The notes under the pieces: model-generated
Database searches by the model: none
What the model was told of the DNA's origin: nothing
The model's input: only the letters and a program-made list of their open reading frames with translations
Translations under genes and position numbers: made by a program
Shown here: positions 51,997-61,021 of the stretch, one piece after another
How the letters are laid out: each line of letters opens with the position of its first letter
Position numbering within the stretch: position 1 is the stretch's first letter
DNA from: Planctomycetota bacterium
GTDB taxonomy: Bacteria > Planctomycetota > Phycisphaerae > UBA1845
Assembly: GCA_016208685.1 (NCBI GenBank)
Contig: JACQXM010000023.1
Coordinates: forward strand, 190,203 to 254,202
Direction of reading: 5' to 3'
DNA: 64,000 nucleotides

Positions 51997-53172
51997 ATGC
52001 CTGAATCGGGTCGGTTGCAACGGTTCTTTTCCGCCCGCTTTGACATGGGGGCGGTGCGCACCTTCCTCGACAAGCAGCTCCACAAGCGCCTCCCGCCGCA
52101 CACCGGTTGGCTCCACGTTTTTGGCAGTCTGTCGCTACTGCTGTTCATCAGCCAGACCATCACCGGCATTCTGCTGCTGGTGTACTACCGCCCCACGCCG
52201 GAGGCCGCTCATAGTTCGATCAAGTACATCACGGCGCAGGTGAACTTCGGCTGGTTGTACCGCCAGGTGCACGCCTGGGGCGCGTCGCTGATGATCCTGT
52301 TTGTGGTGCTCCACATGATCCGCACGTACTTCTCCGGGGCGTACAAGCGGCCGCGGGAGCTCACCTGGGTCACCGGTGTCCTGCTCTTCATCCTGACCAT
52401 CACCTTCGGTTTCACCGGCTACCTGCTTCCCTGGAATCAGATAGCGTACTGGGCCACGACCGTGGGCACGGAGTCCGCGAACAAGGTGCCGCTGATCGGG
52501 GGATGGCTGCGCTACTTTCTGCGCGGAGGGGAGGCCGTCACTGGGGAGACTCTGTCGCGGTTTTTCGTGGTGCACGTCATCATCCTGCCTTGGGCGGTGA
52601 CGGGGTTGATCGCCCTTCACCTGGTCCTGATGCGGCTCAACAACCTGGCGACCTTCGAGCGCGTGGGCGAGGAAAAGCCGACCCCGCCGCAGGCCGGCAT
52701 CCCCTTTTTCCCGGTTCACGTCGCGAAGGAAGGGGTTGTGGCGGTGCTGCTCATCGCCGTTCTGGTAACGCTTTCGGTGGTCGCGCCCTGGGAGATCGGC
52801 GAGCCGGCCAACGCCCTCTCCACGCCGGAGCACATAAAACCGGAGTGGTATTTCCTGCCCAGTTACCAGTTGCTCAAGTACTTCGAGGGGCCCTGGGGCG
52901 CCGTCGTGGGCGTGATCGCCTGCTCCTTCCCATTTTTGATACTGATCCTCTGGCCTTTTCTCGATTTTGGGAAAGAGCGGCACCCGCGGAAGCGGCCTTG
53001 GGCCGTCGGTTTTGGACTCGTAGGGTTGTTCGGCGCGCTGTTCCTGGGGATCCTCGGTCATCTTTCCGAAACCGACATGACCCTGTTCGGGCGGCGCTAT
53101 CACATCGACCTGCTGGGCTGGCCGCACGCCCTCGGCGAGCCACCGAAAGACGCACCATCCGCCGAGCATTGA
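51997..53172 (+). CDS. Cytochrome b of a bc-type complex (fused b6/subunit-IV form)
   Basis: A 391-residue membrane protein with about eight helices. Haem-b ligand pairs are His92/His106 and His193/His208; the second pair has 14 residues between its His, as in cytochrome b6. The Qo motif is PEW in HIKPEWYFLPSYQLLKY. Both b6-like and subunit-IV-like parts are in one chain. With the Rieske and nine-haem proteins it forms a quinol-oxidising (or, in reverse, quinone-reducing) complex. Confidence 0.95.
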   Translation: MPESGRLQRFFSARFDMGAVRTFLDKQLHKRLPPHTGWLHVFGSLSLLLFISQTITGILLLVYYRPTPEAAHSSIKYITAQVNFGWLYRQVHAWGASLMILFVVLHMIRTYFSGAYKRPRELTWVTGVLLFILTITFGFTGYLLPWNQIAYWATTVGTESANKVPLIGGWLRYFLRGGEAVTGETLSRFFVVHVIILPWAVTGLIALHLVLMRLNNLATFERVGEEKPTPPQAGIPFFPVHVAKEGVVAVLLIAVLVTLSVVAPWEIGEPANALSTPEHIKPEWYFLPSYQLLKYFEGPWGAVVGVIACSFPFLILILWPFLDFGKERHPRKRPWAVGFGLVGLFGALFLGILGHLSETDMTLFGRRYHIDLLGWPHALGEPPKDAPSAEH

Positions 53173-53515
53173 GCCTCCCCTGCGGCTGCCGTATCGATTT
53201 CGTGGCGCAGAATCCCGGTTCGCTTAGTTCATCCACACCGTCAGTCCGGCGAGCCGACAGGCGCGCGCCGTCGGACGGCTGGTTCGTTCACCATTGCCGC
53301 GCCGCCGGCGCAGCGGCAGCGCTCCGCTTCTCGCGCCGTCGCGCGGTACGAACGTTGCAGAGACGGCAATTCGTGGCCGCACGGGTGTAGGCAAGCGGCA
53401 AGGGCGCGGTTACAGTTCCCAGGAGCGGCCCCCGGGCGGTTTGCGGATGGCGCCCCCGCGAAACCGCTTGTTCCGGGCGCCCGGCGATTCGTAAGCGTTT
53501 TTTCAGGAGATCACC
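53173..53515. other. Intergenic region
   Basis: About 340 bases between cytochrome b and the tetrahaem cytochrome. No gene is supported. AGGAG ten bases before the next ATG is the only clear signal. Whether the last cytochrome is in the same transcript is undecided. Confidence 0.5.
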
Positions 53516-54163
53516 ATGAAAGGCGGTGTTGCACGGAGGACGACGGTGCTGCTCACCGGCGTAGGGTTGAGTCTCGGGATTGGCATTTCGTGGGCGCGGG
53601 TGTCGGGTGATCCCGGCGAACCCGCCGGCAAAGGGGGCAAGTTCTCCTACGTCGGCGCCACCGCCTGCAAGAAGTGCCACCTGAAGGAGCACAAGAGCTG
53701 GGAAAAGACCAAGATGGCCCATGCCATCGAGACGCTCAAGCCCGGACAGGCCGTCGAGATGAAGAAGAAGTTCAAGCTCGATCCGGAGAAGGACTACACC
53801 CAGGACGCGAGCTGCCTGGCCTGCCATACCACCGGTTACGGTGAGGAGGGCGGGTACGCCGTTCCCGCGGCGGGCGACGACAAGGCCGCCAAGAAGGCCG
53901 AAAAGCTCGCGGGTGTCGGCTGCGAGTCATGCCACGGTCCCGGCAGCGAGTACGTGAAGATCTTCGAGGACATTCAGAAGACGGAGCGCAAGTACAAGGT
54001 GGAGGAGCTGTACTCGGCGGGACTCAAGAAGATGGACGCCGGCGCCTGCACCAACTGCCATAACGACAAGGGCCCCACGTTCGACCCGGCCAAGCCGTTC
54101 GACTTCGAAAAGCAGAAGACTCAGGACGCGCACGAGGTCCAGCCGCTCAAGCAGCGCGAGTAA
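53516..54163 (+). CDS. Tetrahaem cytochrome c (c554-like)
   Basis: A 215-residue periplasmic protein with a signal (RRTTVLLTGVGLSLGIGISWA) and four CXXCH motifs (CKKCH, CLACH, CESCH, CTNCH). The spacing, with the first haem in YVGATACKKCHLKEHKSWEKTKMAHA, resembles the cytochrome c554 / multihaem 'doubled CXXCH' family. It is Lys-rich, which suits docking to an acidic partner. CAGGAGATCACC precedes the ATG. It may be the mobile carrier for the adjacent bc-type complex. Confidence 0.9.
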   Translation: MKGGVARRTTVLLTGVGLSLGIGISWARVSGDPGEPAGKGGKFSYVGATACKKCHLKEHKSWEKTKMAHAIETLKPGQAVEMKKKFKLDPEKDYTQDASCLACHTTGYGEEGGYAVPAAGDDKAAKKAEKLAGVGCESCHGPGSEYVKIFEDIQKTERKYKVEELYSAGLKKMDAGACTNCHNDKGPTFDPAKPFDFEKQKTQDAHEVQPLKQRE

Positions 54164-54187
54164 CGCGTTGCGGCGTAACGGTTCCCG

Positions 54188-54233
54188 AAGCGGCGGCTGT
54201 GCGGCCGAGAGCCTCGCAGCCGCCGCTTTCTTT
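54188..54233 (+). terminator. Rho-independent terminator
   Basis: Arms AAGCGGCGGCTG (54188-54199) and CAGCCGCCGCTT (54217-54228) are exact complements over 12 bases with a 17-base loop, followed by TTTCTTTG. It ends the cytochrome transcript and faces the converging minus-strand deacetylase gene. Confidence 0.8.
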
Positions 54234-54349
54234 GTTCCAGCACTGGGTCGCGACGAGCACCGGATGTGATCCTCGGTGCCGACGTGGCCGAGGCGACCCG
54301 TTCCGCCGGAAGGCGTACGCGGCCCACCTTGCCGCTGGCGCGCTTGGCA

Positions 54350-55300
54350 CTACGCCGATAAAAGCTGCCGGACGTGCAGGGCCACACAATCCGCCAGCGC
54401 GCCGAGGTGATATCCCCCTTCCAGGACGCTGACCAGTCGGCCGGCGCCGTGCCGGCTCGCCACGCCGGTCAGCTCGCGGGTCATCCATCCGTACGATTCC
54501 GTTTCCAGCTCCAGCGGCGCCAGGGGATCGAGCCGGTGAGCGTCAAACCCGGCGGAGACGAACACGAACTGCGGCGCGAACCGCTCAGCCGCGGGCAGCA
54601 CGGTTTCATCGAAAGCGCGTCGCCAGACATCATCCCATCCCGGAGGCAGGATCGGGATGTTGATGGTGAAGCCCTCCCCCGCGCCCTTTCCGCGTTCCTC
54701 GGCGTAGCCGGTGCCGGGATAGACGATCCCGGGGTGACCGTGCAGGCTGATGAAGAGCACGCGGGGATCCGATTCGAACGCGTGCTGTGTACCGTTGCCG
54801 TGGTGCACGTCCCAATCGAGGATGAGCACGCGCTCCAGGCCGTGCACCTCAAGCAGGTGCTGCGCCGCGAGTGCGATGTTGTTGAACAAACAGAAACCCA
54901 TCGACATGTCACGCTCGGCGTGATGACCGGGCGGACGCACGGCGCAAAAGGCGTTGGTGACTCGCCCGGCCATCACCTCGTCCACCGCGGCGAGCACGCC
55001 GCCCGCGGCCAGCCTTGCGATGTCGAAGCTCTCGGGGCAGATGGCACTGTCGAGAACGTCGATGAAACTCTCGCCCGCGGCGCAGGCGCGGTTCAGGCGT
55101 TCCACGTAGCTCGGAGTATGCACCCGGTACACGCGCTCGAGGTCGACCGCGGCCACCTCGATTCTACGGCATGAGTCGGTCAACCCCTCGGCCGCTAACT
55201 TGGCGGCGATCGCGGCAAGGCGCTCCGGACGTTCTGGGTGTCCCGGCCCCGTACTGTGTCGTTGGAAACGTTCATCCTGAACGATACCCGTGACCGCCAT
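54350..55300 (-). CDS. Histone-deacetylase-family hydrolase
   Basis: A 316-residue class II HDAC/AcuC/acetylpolyamine amidohydrolase-like enzyme. It shows GHPERPERLAAI at the N-terminus, RPPGHHAERDMSMGFCLFNN, the zinc motif LDWDVHHGNGTQ, SLHGHPG, SAGFDAH and LEGGYHLGAL, so the catalytic zinc site is intact. Bacterial members deacetylate proteins or small molecules; the substrate here is unknown. It converges with the cytochrome cluster. Confidence 0.93.
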   Translation of the reverse strand: MAVTGIVQDERFQRHSTGPGHPERPERLAAIAAKLAAEGLTDSCRRIEVAAVDLERVYRVHTPSYVERLNRACAAGESFIDVLDSAICPESFDIARLAAGGVLAAVDEVMAGRVTNAFCAVRPPGHHAERDMSMGFCLFNNIALAAQHLLEVHGLERVLILDWDVHHGNGTQHAFESDPRVLFISLHGHPGIVYPGTGYAEERGKGAGEGFTINIPILPPGWDDVWRRAFDETVLPAAERFAPQFVFVSAGFDAHRLDPLAPLELETESYGWMTRELTGVASRHGAGRLVSVLEGGYHLGALADCVALHVRQLLSA

Positions 55301-55518
55301 GGCATGCCCCCGTAACGCGCGACCGATACGTTATTGATTGTCGATTCACATTCGGCAAATGCCGCCCGCGCGCGCCTGATCTTGCGCAGTCCCGGCATCG
55401 AGGCGCAAGCATCGCGGCACGACGAAATCTGAAAAAAGGGAGGTACCCGTAGTCGTCAACCGGCCGCCGACGTTTTAGAATCCGCCCCGCTATTTGAATC
55501 GTTCAGGAGGTTAGCGAG

Positions 55519-56211
55519 TTGGAATCACTTCGCGAGACGCTGCGCCGGACACGCACCATCACGTTCGACTGTTACGGCACCCTCATCGACTGGGCCTCAG
55601 GACTCCAAGCCGGGTTGGGCGAGATCTTCGGATCCGCCTCGCCGCGACGCTTGAGCGACTTGTACCGCGCCTACGTGGAAACGGAAGCGGAGATCGAGGC
55701 CCAGCCCTATCAACCGTACCGCAGCGTGCTGGCCGCCGTCGCGGAGCGACTGGCCAAGCGCTTCAAACTGGAGCTGCCTCCGGGGCGGGCCGCTAAGCTC
55801 GCCACCTCGCTTCGCACCTGGCGCCCTTTCGTGGACACCAACGAGGCGCTCCTGCGCATGAAGCGTAAGTTCCGCCTGGGCGTGCTCTCCAACATCGACC
55901 GCGACCTGTTCGAACACACCATGCTCCACTTCGCTGCGCCGTTTGACTTCGTGGTCACGGCCCAGGACGTGCGCAGCTACAAGCCGGCGCCGGGACATTT
56001 CGAGCGTGCCCTGTCCAAGCACGCCGAGCGCGGTACGCTGCTGCATGTAGCCCAAAGCCTCTACCACGACGGCGCCCCGGCCACGGCGCTCGGCATTCCC
56101 TTCGTGTGGATCAACCGCTACTCCGAACCCAACAAAACGAAGGTCGTCCCCCTGGCGGAACTTCCGGACCTGCGCAGTCTCGCCGACCTTGCCTGCGGCA
56201 CGCTTCAATAG
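55519..56211 (+). CDS. HAD-superfamily hydrolase (haloacid dehalogenase-like)
   Basis: A 230-residue HAD hydrolase. Motif I is TFDCYGTLIDW (nucleophile Asp), motif II LGVLSNIDRDL, motif III Lys in YKPAPGHFERAL and motif IV-like HVAQSLYHDGAPATALGI. The layout fits type II 2-haloacid dehalogenases or related phosphatases. TTG 55519 is supported as start by CAGGAGG eight bases upstream. The substrate is unknown. Confidence 0.88.
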   Translation: MESLRETLRRTRTITFDCYGTLIDWASGLQAGLGEIFGSASPRRLSDLYRAYVETEAEIEAQPYQPYRSVLAAVAERLAKRFKLELPPGRAAKLATSLRTWRPFVDTNEALLRMKRKFRLGVLSNIDRDLFEHTMLHFAAPFDFVVTAQDVRSYKPAPGHFERALSKHAERGTLLHVAQSLYHDGAPATALGIPFVWINRYSEPNKTKVVPLAELPDLRSLADLACGTLQ

Positions 56212-56386
56212 CCGCGCCGACCGGATCGGTACTCGAACGCGGCACTCCAGGCGGTTTCCTGCATCTTTCGAGGACGGGGCGTTGCCCAGCCTACGCCCGA
56301 CGCGGGAGCCGTCGGCCGGCCGGCACTGCCGGCTTGACGCCGTGCGCCCGCCGCGCCGGTATACTCCCCGCCGGAGGCAACCCGCC

Positions 56387-57253
56387 ATGGGAATGGTCAC
56401 GACGCGCGTCAGCGCCATCGCCACGTACTTGCTGGAGATCGCACGGCACGGGTTGCCGGCGCCGGCGCAGACGGCGGGTGACGAAGTCCTGTTTGTGCTT
56501 GACGGCGTCGGCGGCTTCCAGTTCGCGCCGGTGCTGGTCCGCAAGGCCCTGCGCGACAGGAACATCGACCTGCCGACGATCTACTTCCGATGGCAGTACG
56601 GCGTACCTGGGGAGATCTGGACCGATCTGATGTGGTACCGCCGCAATCGCGTCATGGCGGCGCGTCTCGCACGAGCGATGCTCGAGTTCCGGCGCCGGCA
56701 TCCGCGGACGCCGATTCACCTGCTCGCCTTCAGCGGGGGGACGGGCATCGCGGTTTTCGCGCTCGAGTCGCTGCATCGCCGCCCCCTGGTCGAGACCCTC
56801 ATCCTCGCCTGTCCGGCCTTGGCGCCGGAATACGACCTCGCGCCCGCCCTGGCGTGCGTTCGCCGGGCCTACGCGCTGGTGAGCGAGCGGGACACCGTGA
56901 TTCTCGGGCTGGGGACGCGGCTCTTCGGCACGATCGACCGGCGCTTTGAACCTGCGGCCGGGCAGAAGGGGTTCCGGCGCCCCATGCGCCCCAGCGGGGC
57001 AGAAACGAACCGCTTCAGCGCGAGAACCACGACTCAAGGGAGTGGACCGGAAACGACATACGCGCCGCGTGCGGGGTCGTCGGACGAGGAGGGCGACTAC
57101 GCCAAACTTCAGATGGTCTGGTGGACGCCTGAGCTGCGCAGGCTGGGACATAACGGCGGCCACACCGGCTGGGTGCGGGTTCCGTTCCTCCGTGAACACC
57201 TGCTGCCTTTGCTCCGAGGCAACCCCCGCCTCTCTACGAGTGCGGTCCCGTAA
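56387..57253 (+). CDS. Alpha/beta-hydrolase-like protein
   Basis: A 288-residue protein with an alpha/beta-hydrolase pattern: strand EVLFVLDGVGGFQ, nucleophile elbow LLAFSGGTGIAVFAL and a distal NGGHTGW that could supply His. No signal peptide is clear. GGAGG lies about ten bases before ATG 56387; the frame is open further upstream but overlaps the HAD gene. A low-complexity polar stretch (about 195-235) interrupts the fold. The substrate is unknown. Confidence 0.75.
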   Translation: MGMVTTRVSAIATYLLEIARHGLPAPAQTAGDEVLFVLDGVGGFQFAPVLVRKALRDRNIDLPTIYFRWQYGVPGEIWTDLMWYRRNRVMAARLARAMLEFRRRHPRTPIHLLAFSGGTGIAVFALESLHRRPLVETLILACPALAPEYDLAPALACVRRAYALVSERDTVILGLGTRLFGTIDRRFEPAAGQKGFRRPMRPSGAETNRFSARTTTQGSGPETTYAPRAGSSDEEGDYAKLQMVWWTPELRRLGHNGGHTGWVRVPFLREHLLPLLRGNPRLSTSAVP

Positions 57254-57264
57254 TCGTTGAGCGT

Positions 57265-57317
57265 TTGACAATCCAGCCTGTTTGGTGTAGGGTTGGGGTA
57301 GTGAACAAGCGCTAGTT
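57265..57317 (+). promoter_or_regulatory. Promoter with operator-like palindrome before the TetR gene
   Basis: TTGACA (57265-57270), a 17-base spacer and TAGGGT (57288-57293) form a good sigma-70 promoter. Ten bases downstream, AACAAGCGCTAGTT (57304-57317) is a near-perfect palindrome (AAC-N-AGCGCT-N-GTT) of TetR-operator size, placed over the likely transcription start. Autoregulation by the TetR protein is inferred. Confidence 0.6.
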
Positions 57318-57344
57318 AGGACATGGTCCGGGGTGGAGGTCAAC

Positions 57345-57932
57345 GTGGCCGAGGCAACGGTAGCAAGGCGAGAGGAACTGCTTGCGGCGGCGGAGAAGCT
57401 CTTCGCGGAACGCGGGTTCCAGGCGACGAGCGTACGCGACATCGCCGAGGCCTTGGATATCCAGGCCGGCAGTTTGTACGCGCATATCGCCAGCAAGGAT
57501 GACCTCCTCTGGGAGATTCTGTGCGCGGCGGCGGAACGGTTCTTTGCCGCCGTCGAGGCGATCGTGGCCCAGGACCTGGTGACGTTGGAGAAGCTGCGTC
57601 GGGTGATCGCGGCACACGTGCAGGTCATCACCAGCAATCTGGCGGCAGCCGCGGTTTACTCCACGGAGTGGCGGCACTTGAGCCAGGCCCGGCGGCGGGA
57701 ATTCGCTTCACGGCGCAACCGCTACGAGGAGATCGTACGCGGGCTGGTGCGGGCGTGCATCCGCGAGGGCACGTTCACCGATGTGGACGAGAAGTTCGCC
57801 ACGCTGGTGATTCTTTCCGCAACCAACTGGATCTATCAGTGGTACCGGCCGGACGGGGCGATGTCGGCGGAAGAGATCGCGCGGAAGCTGACGGACCTGC
57901 TGCTCAACGGGCTCAAGCGCGCGGGAACGTGA
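57345..57932 (+). CDS. TetR-family regulator, probably of phenylacetate catabolism
   Basis: A 195-residue TetR regulator. The DNA-binding domain (about 1-50) reads AAEKLFAERGFQATSVRDIAEALDIQAGSLYAHIASKDDLLWEIL. The ligand domain is helical (SNLAAAAVYSTEWRHLSQARRREFASRRNRYEEIVRGLV), like the PaaR/KstR2 group that respond to acyl-CoA. GTG 57345 has GGAGG five bases upstream; GTG 57333 is possible. It lies just upstream of paaA, so control by phenylacetyl-CoA is a reasonable inference. Confidence 0.85.
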   Translation: MAEATVARREELLAAAEKLFAERGFQATSVRDIAEALDIQAGSLYAHIASKDDLLWEILCAAAERFFAAVEAIVAQDLVTLEKLRRVIAAHVQVITSNLAAAAVYSTEWRHLSQARRREFASRRNRYEEIVRGLVRACIREGTFTDVDEKFATLVILSATNWIYQWYRPDGAMSAEEIARKLTDLLLNGLKRAGT

Positions 57933-58247
57933 GGATCGTCGATGGTCGGCATGCGGTTGGCCGCGTGCGCGACGGCTCTGGCGGTAGTGGGCCGAATGCG
58001 GAATGTTGAATGCGGAATGCGGAAACAGAGCCGCGACCGCGCTCCAGTACCGCGAATGACAACGAGCGGTCGAACAGAGCCGCGACCGTCAGGGAGCGGG
58101 CGAACTTCGCGGGACGGCGGATAGCGAAAGCAGATTCCCAACCGCGCTCCAGGACCGCGAGTGATGACAGGTGACAGAACAGTGCCGCGACCGCCGGGTG
58201 CGACGCGAGAGGTTCGCGAGTCAGCATTCAGAAAGTGAGTACGCACG
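57933..58247. repeat. Repeat-rich leader before paaA
   Basis: About 315 bases without a gene. It holds GAATGCGGAA-type tracts and several copies of a unit built on AGAGCCGCGACCG with nearby ACCGCGARTG and GAGCGG (near 58033, 58077 and 58191). The same unit recurs between paaA and paaB (59268, 59406, 59773). No second promoter or TetR palindrome was found here. Confidence 0.6.
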
Positions 58248-59237
58248 ATGGTTATTGGAACCAGTGGATTGGAAGTCGCCGTTGCGGCCGATGATCCGCG
58301 CCGCCTGGCGGAGTTCGAGGCGCGGATCAACCGCGGGGAGAAGATCGAACCGGCCGACTGGATGCCGCAGGCGTACCGCGATCAGCTCATCCGGCTGATC
58401 CACGTCCACGCCAACAGCGAGATCTGCGGCGCGCTGCCGGAGGGAAAATGGATTCCCCACGCCCCGACGTTCAAGCGCAAGCTGGCACTGTGTGCCAAGG
58501 TGCAGGACGAAGTCGGCCACGCGCAGCTTCTGTATCGCGCCTGCGAAACGCTGGGGCCGTCGCGCGAGGAGCTGATCGAATCGCTGATCGCCGGGGAGTC
58601 GAAGTTCTCCAACGTTTTTCATTATCCAGCCGAGACCTGGGCCGACGTGGCCGTGATTGCCTGGCTCATCGACGCCGCGGCGATCATCAACCAGACCATG
58701 ATGGCCGAGGGCTCCTACGGCCCCTACGCCCGGGCGCTGAAGCGCATCTGCTACGAAGAGGCGTTTCACATGAAGCACGGGTATGAGATGTGCGTAGTGC
58801 TGGCGCAGGGGACGAAGATGCAGCGCGAGATGCTCCAAGACGCGCTGAACCGCTGGTGGGCGCCGATCATGATGTTCCATGGGCCCGCGGACAAGGTCTC
58901 CACGCACACGCAGATGCTGGTGCGCTGGAAGGTCAAACTCAAGACCAACGACGAGCAGCGCCAGCAGTTTTTGCGGCAGTTCGTGCCCAAGATCTTCGAC
59001 CTGGGCCTGACGGTGCCCGATCCGAACCTGCAGTGCGACAAAGAGTCAGATACATGGCACTACACGGAACCCGACTGGGAGGAATTCAAGAGGGTGGTTC
59101 GCGGGCACGGACCGGTGACGCACGAGCGCATCGCCGTGCGCAAGATGGCGCATGAGGATGGGCGCTGGGTCCGCGAGGCCCTCGCCGCCGCGGCGGCCAA
59201 GCGGCCCATCCCGATGCCGGCGCCTGCGGCGAATTAG
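58248..59237 (+). CDS. paaA: Phenylacetyl-CoA 1,2-epoxidase subunit PaaA
   Basis: A 329-residue ferritin-like di-iron oxygenase, the catalytic subunit that epoxidises phenylacetyl-CoA. It carries the family di-iron motifs [11 protein letters not shown] region, [17 protein letters not shown] and [14 protein letters not shown], and [20 protein letters not shown]. Length matches PaaA. It follows the TetR gene on the same strand, but 2.1 kb of other sequence separates it from paaB. Confidence 0.96.
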   Translation: MVIGTSGLEVAVAADDPRRLAEFEARINRGEKIEPADWMPQAYRDQLIRLIHVHANSEICGALPEGKWIPHAPTFKRKLALCAKVQDEVGHAQLLYRACETLGPSREELIESLIAGESKFSNVFHYPAETWADVAVIAWLIDAAAIINQTMMAEGSYGPYARALKRICYEEAFHMKHGYEMCVVLAQGTKMQREMLQDALNRWWAPIMMFHGPADKVSTHTQMLVRWKVKLKTNDEQRQQFLRQFVPKIFDLGLTVPDPNLQCDKESDTWHYTEPDWEEFKRVVRGHGPVTHERIAVRKMAHEDGRWVREALAAAAAKRPIPMPAPAAN

Positions 59238-59331
59238 GAATGCGGAATGGTGAATGCGGAAGGCGGAACCAGCGCCGCGACCGCCTGCCCTTTCCACGGA
59301 GGGTCAAGGGTGAGGGAGCGGAGCCCGAGCC

Positions 59332-59347
59332 GCGGGCTTTAGCCCGC
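59332..59347. repeat. REP-like palindrome, GCGGGCT family
   Basis: GCGGGCT-TT-AGCCCGC with seven-base perfect arms, inside GAGCCGCG...GCGGCC, lies between paaA and the first small paralogue. Sister copies are at 28684 and 36496. Confidence 0.6.
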
Positions 59348-59481
59348 GCGGCCAAGGAGAGATGCGAGCCGGCCAATGCGGACGGCAGAGTGCAGAAACC
59401 GCGCCGCGACCGTGTAGAGGTGTGAGGCAAACGAGGCGCGAAGGCACTTAGCCACGCAGGCACGAAGGGACGGAGTGAGCG

Positions 59482-59745
59482 ATGATTCGACGTGAGGATG
59501 TCATCGAGGTCCTGCAGAAACAACCGTTTGAGCCGTTTCGCATCTGCATGACCGACGGGCGAACGTATGAGGTACGGCATCCGGATTTGTGTGTCCCCAG
59601 CCGCAGTACCGTCTACGTCGGCGTGCCGGACCCGAAACTCCGGCGCACGGTGGTGCGCATGGACCAATGCGCTTATGTGCACATCGTCCGCTTTGAGCCA
59701 CTGAACGGAAACGAGACGCGCAGGGGACGCGGACGGAAGCAATGA
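59482..59745 (+). CDS. Small protein, paralogue 1 of 3
   Basis: An 87-residue protein with EVLQKQPFEPFRICMTDGRTY, then VRHPDL, STVYVG and HIVRFEPLNG. Similar short proteins (consensus PFxPFRIxLTDGRxYxVxHPD) are frequent in planctomycetes without a known role. GGAG lies seven bases before the ATG. A near-identical leader (GGCAAACGAGGC, then AGGCAC units) precedes this gene and paralogue 2, so the pair arose by duplication with its leader. Confidence 0.75.
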   Translation: MIRREDVIEVLQKQPFEPFRICMTDGRTYEVRHPDLCVPSRSTVYVGVPDPKLRRTVVRMDQCAYVHIVRFEPLNGNETRRGRGRKQ

Positions 59746-59849
59746 GGCGGGCGGGCGTGAATGCAGAAGCAGAGCCGCGACCGTGAAGGAGCGGGGCAAA
59801 CGAGGCACGTAGGCACGTAGGCACGTAGGCACGAAGCGAGGACTAACCG

Positions 59850-60113
59850 ATGATACGACCGGAGGACGTTCGCAAGCATCTGGACAAGCGCCCTTTCGAG
59901 GCGTTCCGCATCTGCCTGACGGACGGCCAGACGTACGATGTCCGCCATCCCGATTTGCGCCTGATCGACCGTTCCACCGTGTATGTCGGCGTTCACGATC
60001 CTCGCCGACCCGGTGTGGCCATGGACACGCACTACGTTTCGTTGGTGCACATCGTCCACTTCCAGCCGGTGGACGGCGAGCGACAATCGACGCTGGGCCC
60101 AGAAAGAGGATAA
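59850..60113 (+). CDS. Small protein, paralogue 2 of 3
   Basis: An 87-residue protein reading KHLDKRPFEAFRICLTDGQTY, VRHPDL, STVYVG and HIVHFQPVDG, clearly related to the protein at 59482-59745. GAGGA precedes the ATG. The tandem AGGCACGT units in its leader are a longer version of the other leader. Its TAA is two bases before the GTG of the next gene. Confidence 0.75.
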   Translation: MIRPEDVRKHLDKRPFEAFRICLTDGQTYDVRHPDLRLIDRSTVYVGVHDPRRPGVAMDTHYVSLVHIVHFQPVDGERQSTLGPERG

Positions 60114-60115
60114 CA

Positions 60116-60871
60116 GTGAATATCCAAGCGGAACTGTCCTCGTTCCGACGGCATCTGGACGATGCCTCGGAGAACGAGCGCTTGACGCTTATGAATTTCG
60201 CGACTCAGTTACGCACTCTGGAGTCCATCGACGAGGTGTATGAAGCAATGCCTTGTCACCCCGTTCAGAGAGATAGCTTGTGGTATCTGTTTGCGGGCCG
60301 CGCGCGTGGCGCCCATTTGGCCGCGGTTCGGTTGCTCCTGGGTGGGCACGTTGCCGAGGTGTATCCACTAATGCGAGTGGCGCTGGAAGACGCCGTCTAC
60401 GCCCATCGCACTAAAGACAAGCAAACCGCTAGGATTTGGTTGAAGAGAGGCGAGAGTGATGAATGTAGGCGAACTGCAAGGAAGGCGCTTCAATTTCGAC
60501 CATCCCTCGAAGGATTGAAGAACGAGGATTCTGTGATCGCGGACGCGGTGTCCCAATTCTACGAGCTGACGATTGACTTCGGAGCACACCCAAATGCGGA
60601 CGGACACCTGACAACGGCCTCCTTCGGCGAGTCTGTTTGTAGTATGGGAATCCTAATGCCGGGAACGACCCCATGGTTGGTGTGCTTCCAACGATTGGTG
60701 CGTTGCGCAGCCCTGTGTTTGGCGGTCTTTCGCATCGTGGAACCGAGGGGATTCAGTGAGCGGGCTTCGAAGGAGCTCGAGCGTCTTCTAAAACGAACGT
60801 CGAACTGGCAGGAATTCCGTCATCCCGACGGGTGGCCTGGCTCACGCTTAAGTGGCCATGCGGAACGCTAA
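60116..60871 (+). CDS. Hypothetical helical protein (possible DUF5677-like)
   Basis: A 251-residue protein from GTG 60116 (AAAGAGGATAACA upstream). It is mainly helical: SLWYLFAGRARGAHLAAVRLLLGGHVAEVYPLMRVALEDAVYAHR is the most conserved-looking core, followed by a charged middle and FGAHPNADGHL. This pattern (LLxxGxxxEAxxLxRxxxEd) recalls the DUF5677 group, often found with mobile or defence genes, but I cannot confirm membership. Its base composition is lower in GC than paa genes, suggesting acquisition. It overlaps no paa gene but splits the operon. Confidence 0.7.
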   Translation: MNIQAELSSFRRHLDDASENERLTLMNFATQLRTLESIDEVYEAMPCHPVQRDSLWYLFAGRARGAHLAAVRLLLGGHVAEVYPLMRVALEDAVYAHRTKDKQTARIWLKRGESDECRRTARKALQFRPSLEGLKNEDSVIADAVSQFYELTIDFGAHPNADGHLTTASFGESVCSMGILMPGTTPWLVCFQRLVRCAALCLAVFRIVEPRGFSERASKELERLLKRTSNWQEFRHPDGWPGSRLSGHAER

Positions 60872-61021
60872 TCGGAGTGAGGGATCGCGGCGGTGTCCTG
60901 CAGGGCGCTGGCTGGCACGACTTTGGCCCGGTGGCCCATCCCCGGCGCGTCGGGGCTGGGGGAGTCGAATGGTCGTATGAGGCAGCGATAGAATGCGGAG
61001 TTCGCGATGCACGTGTGAGAC

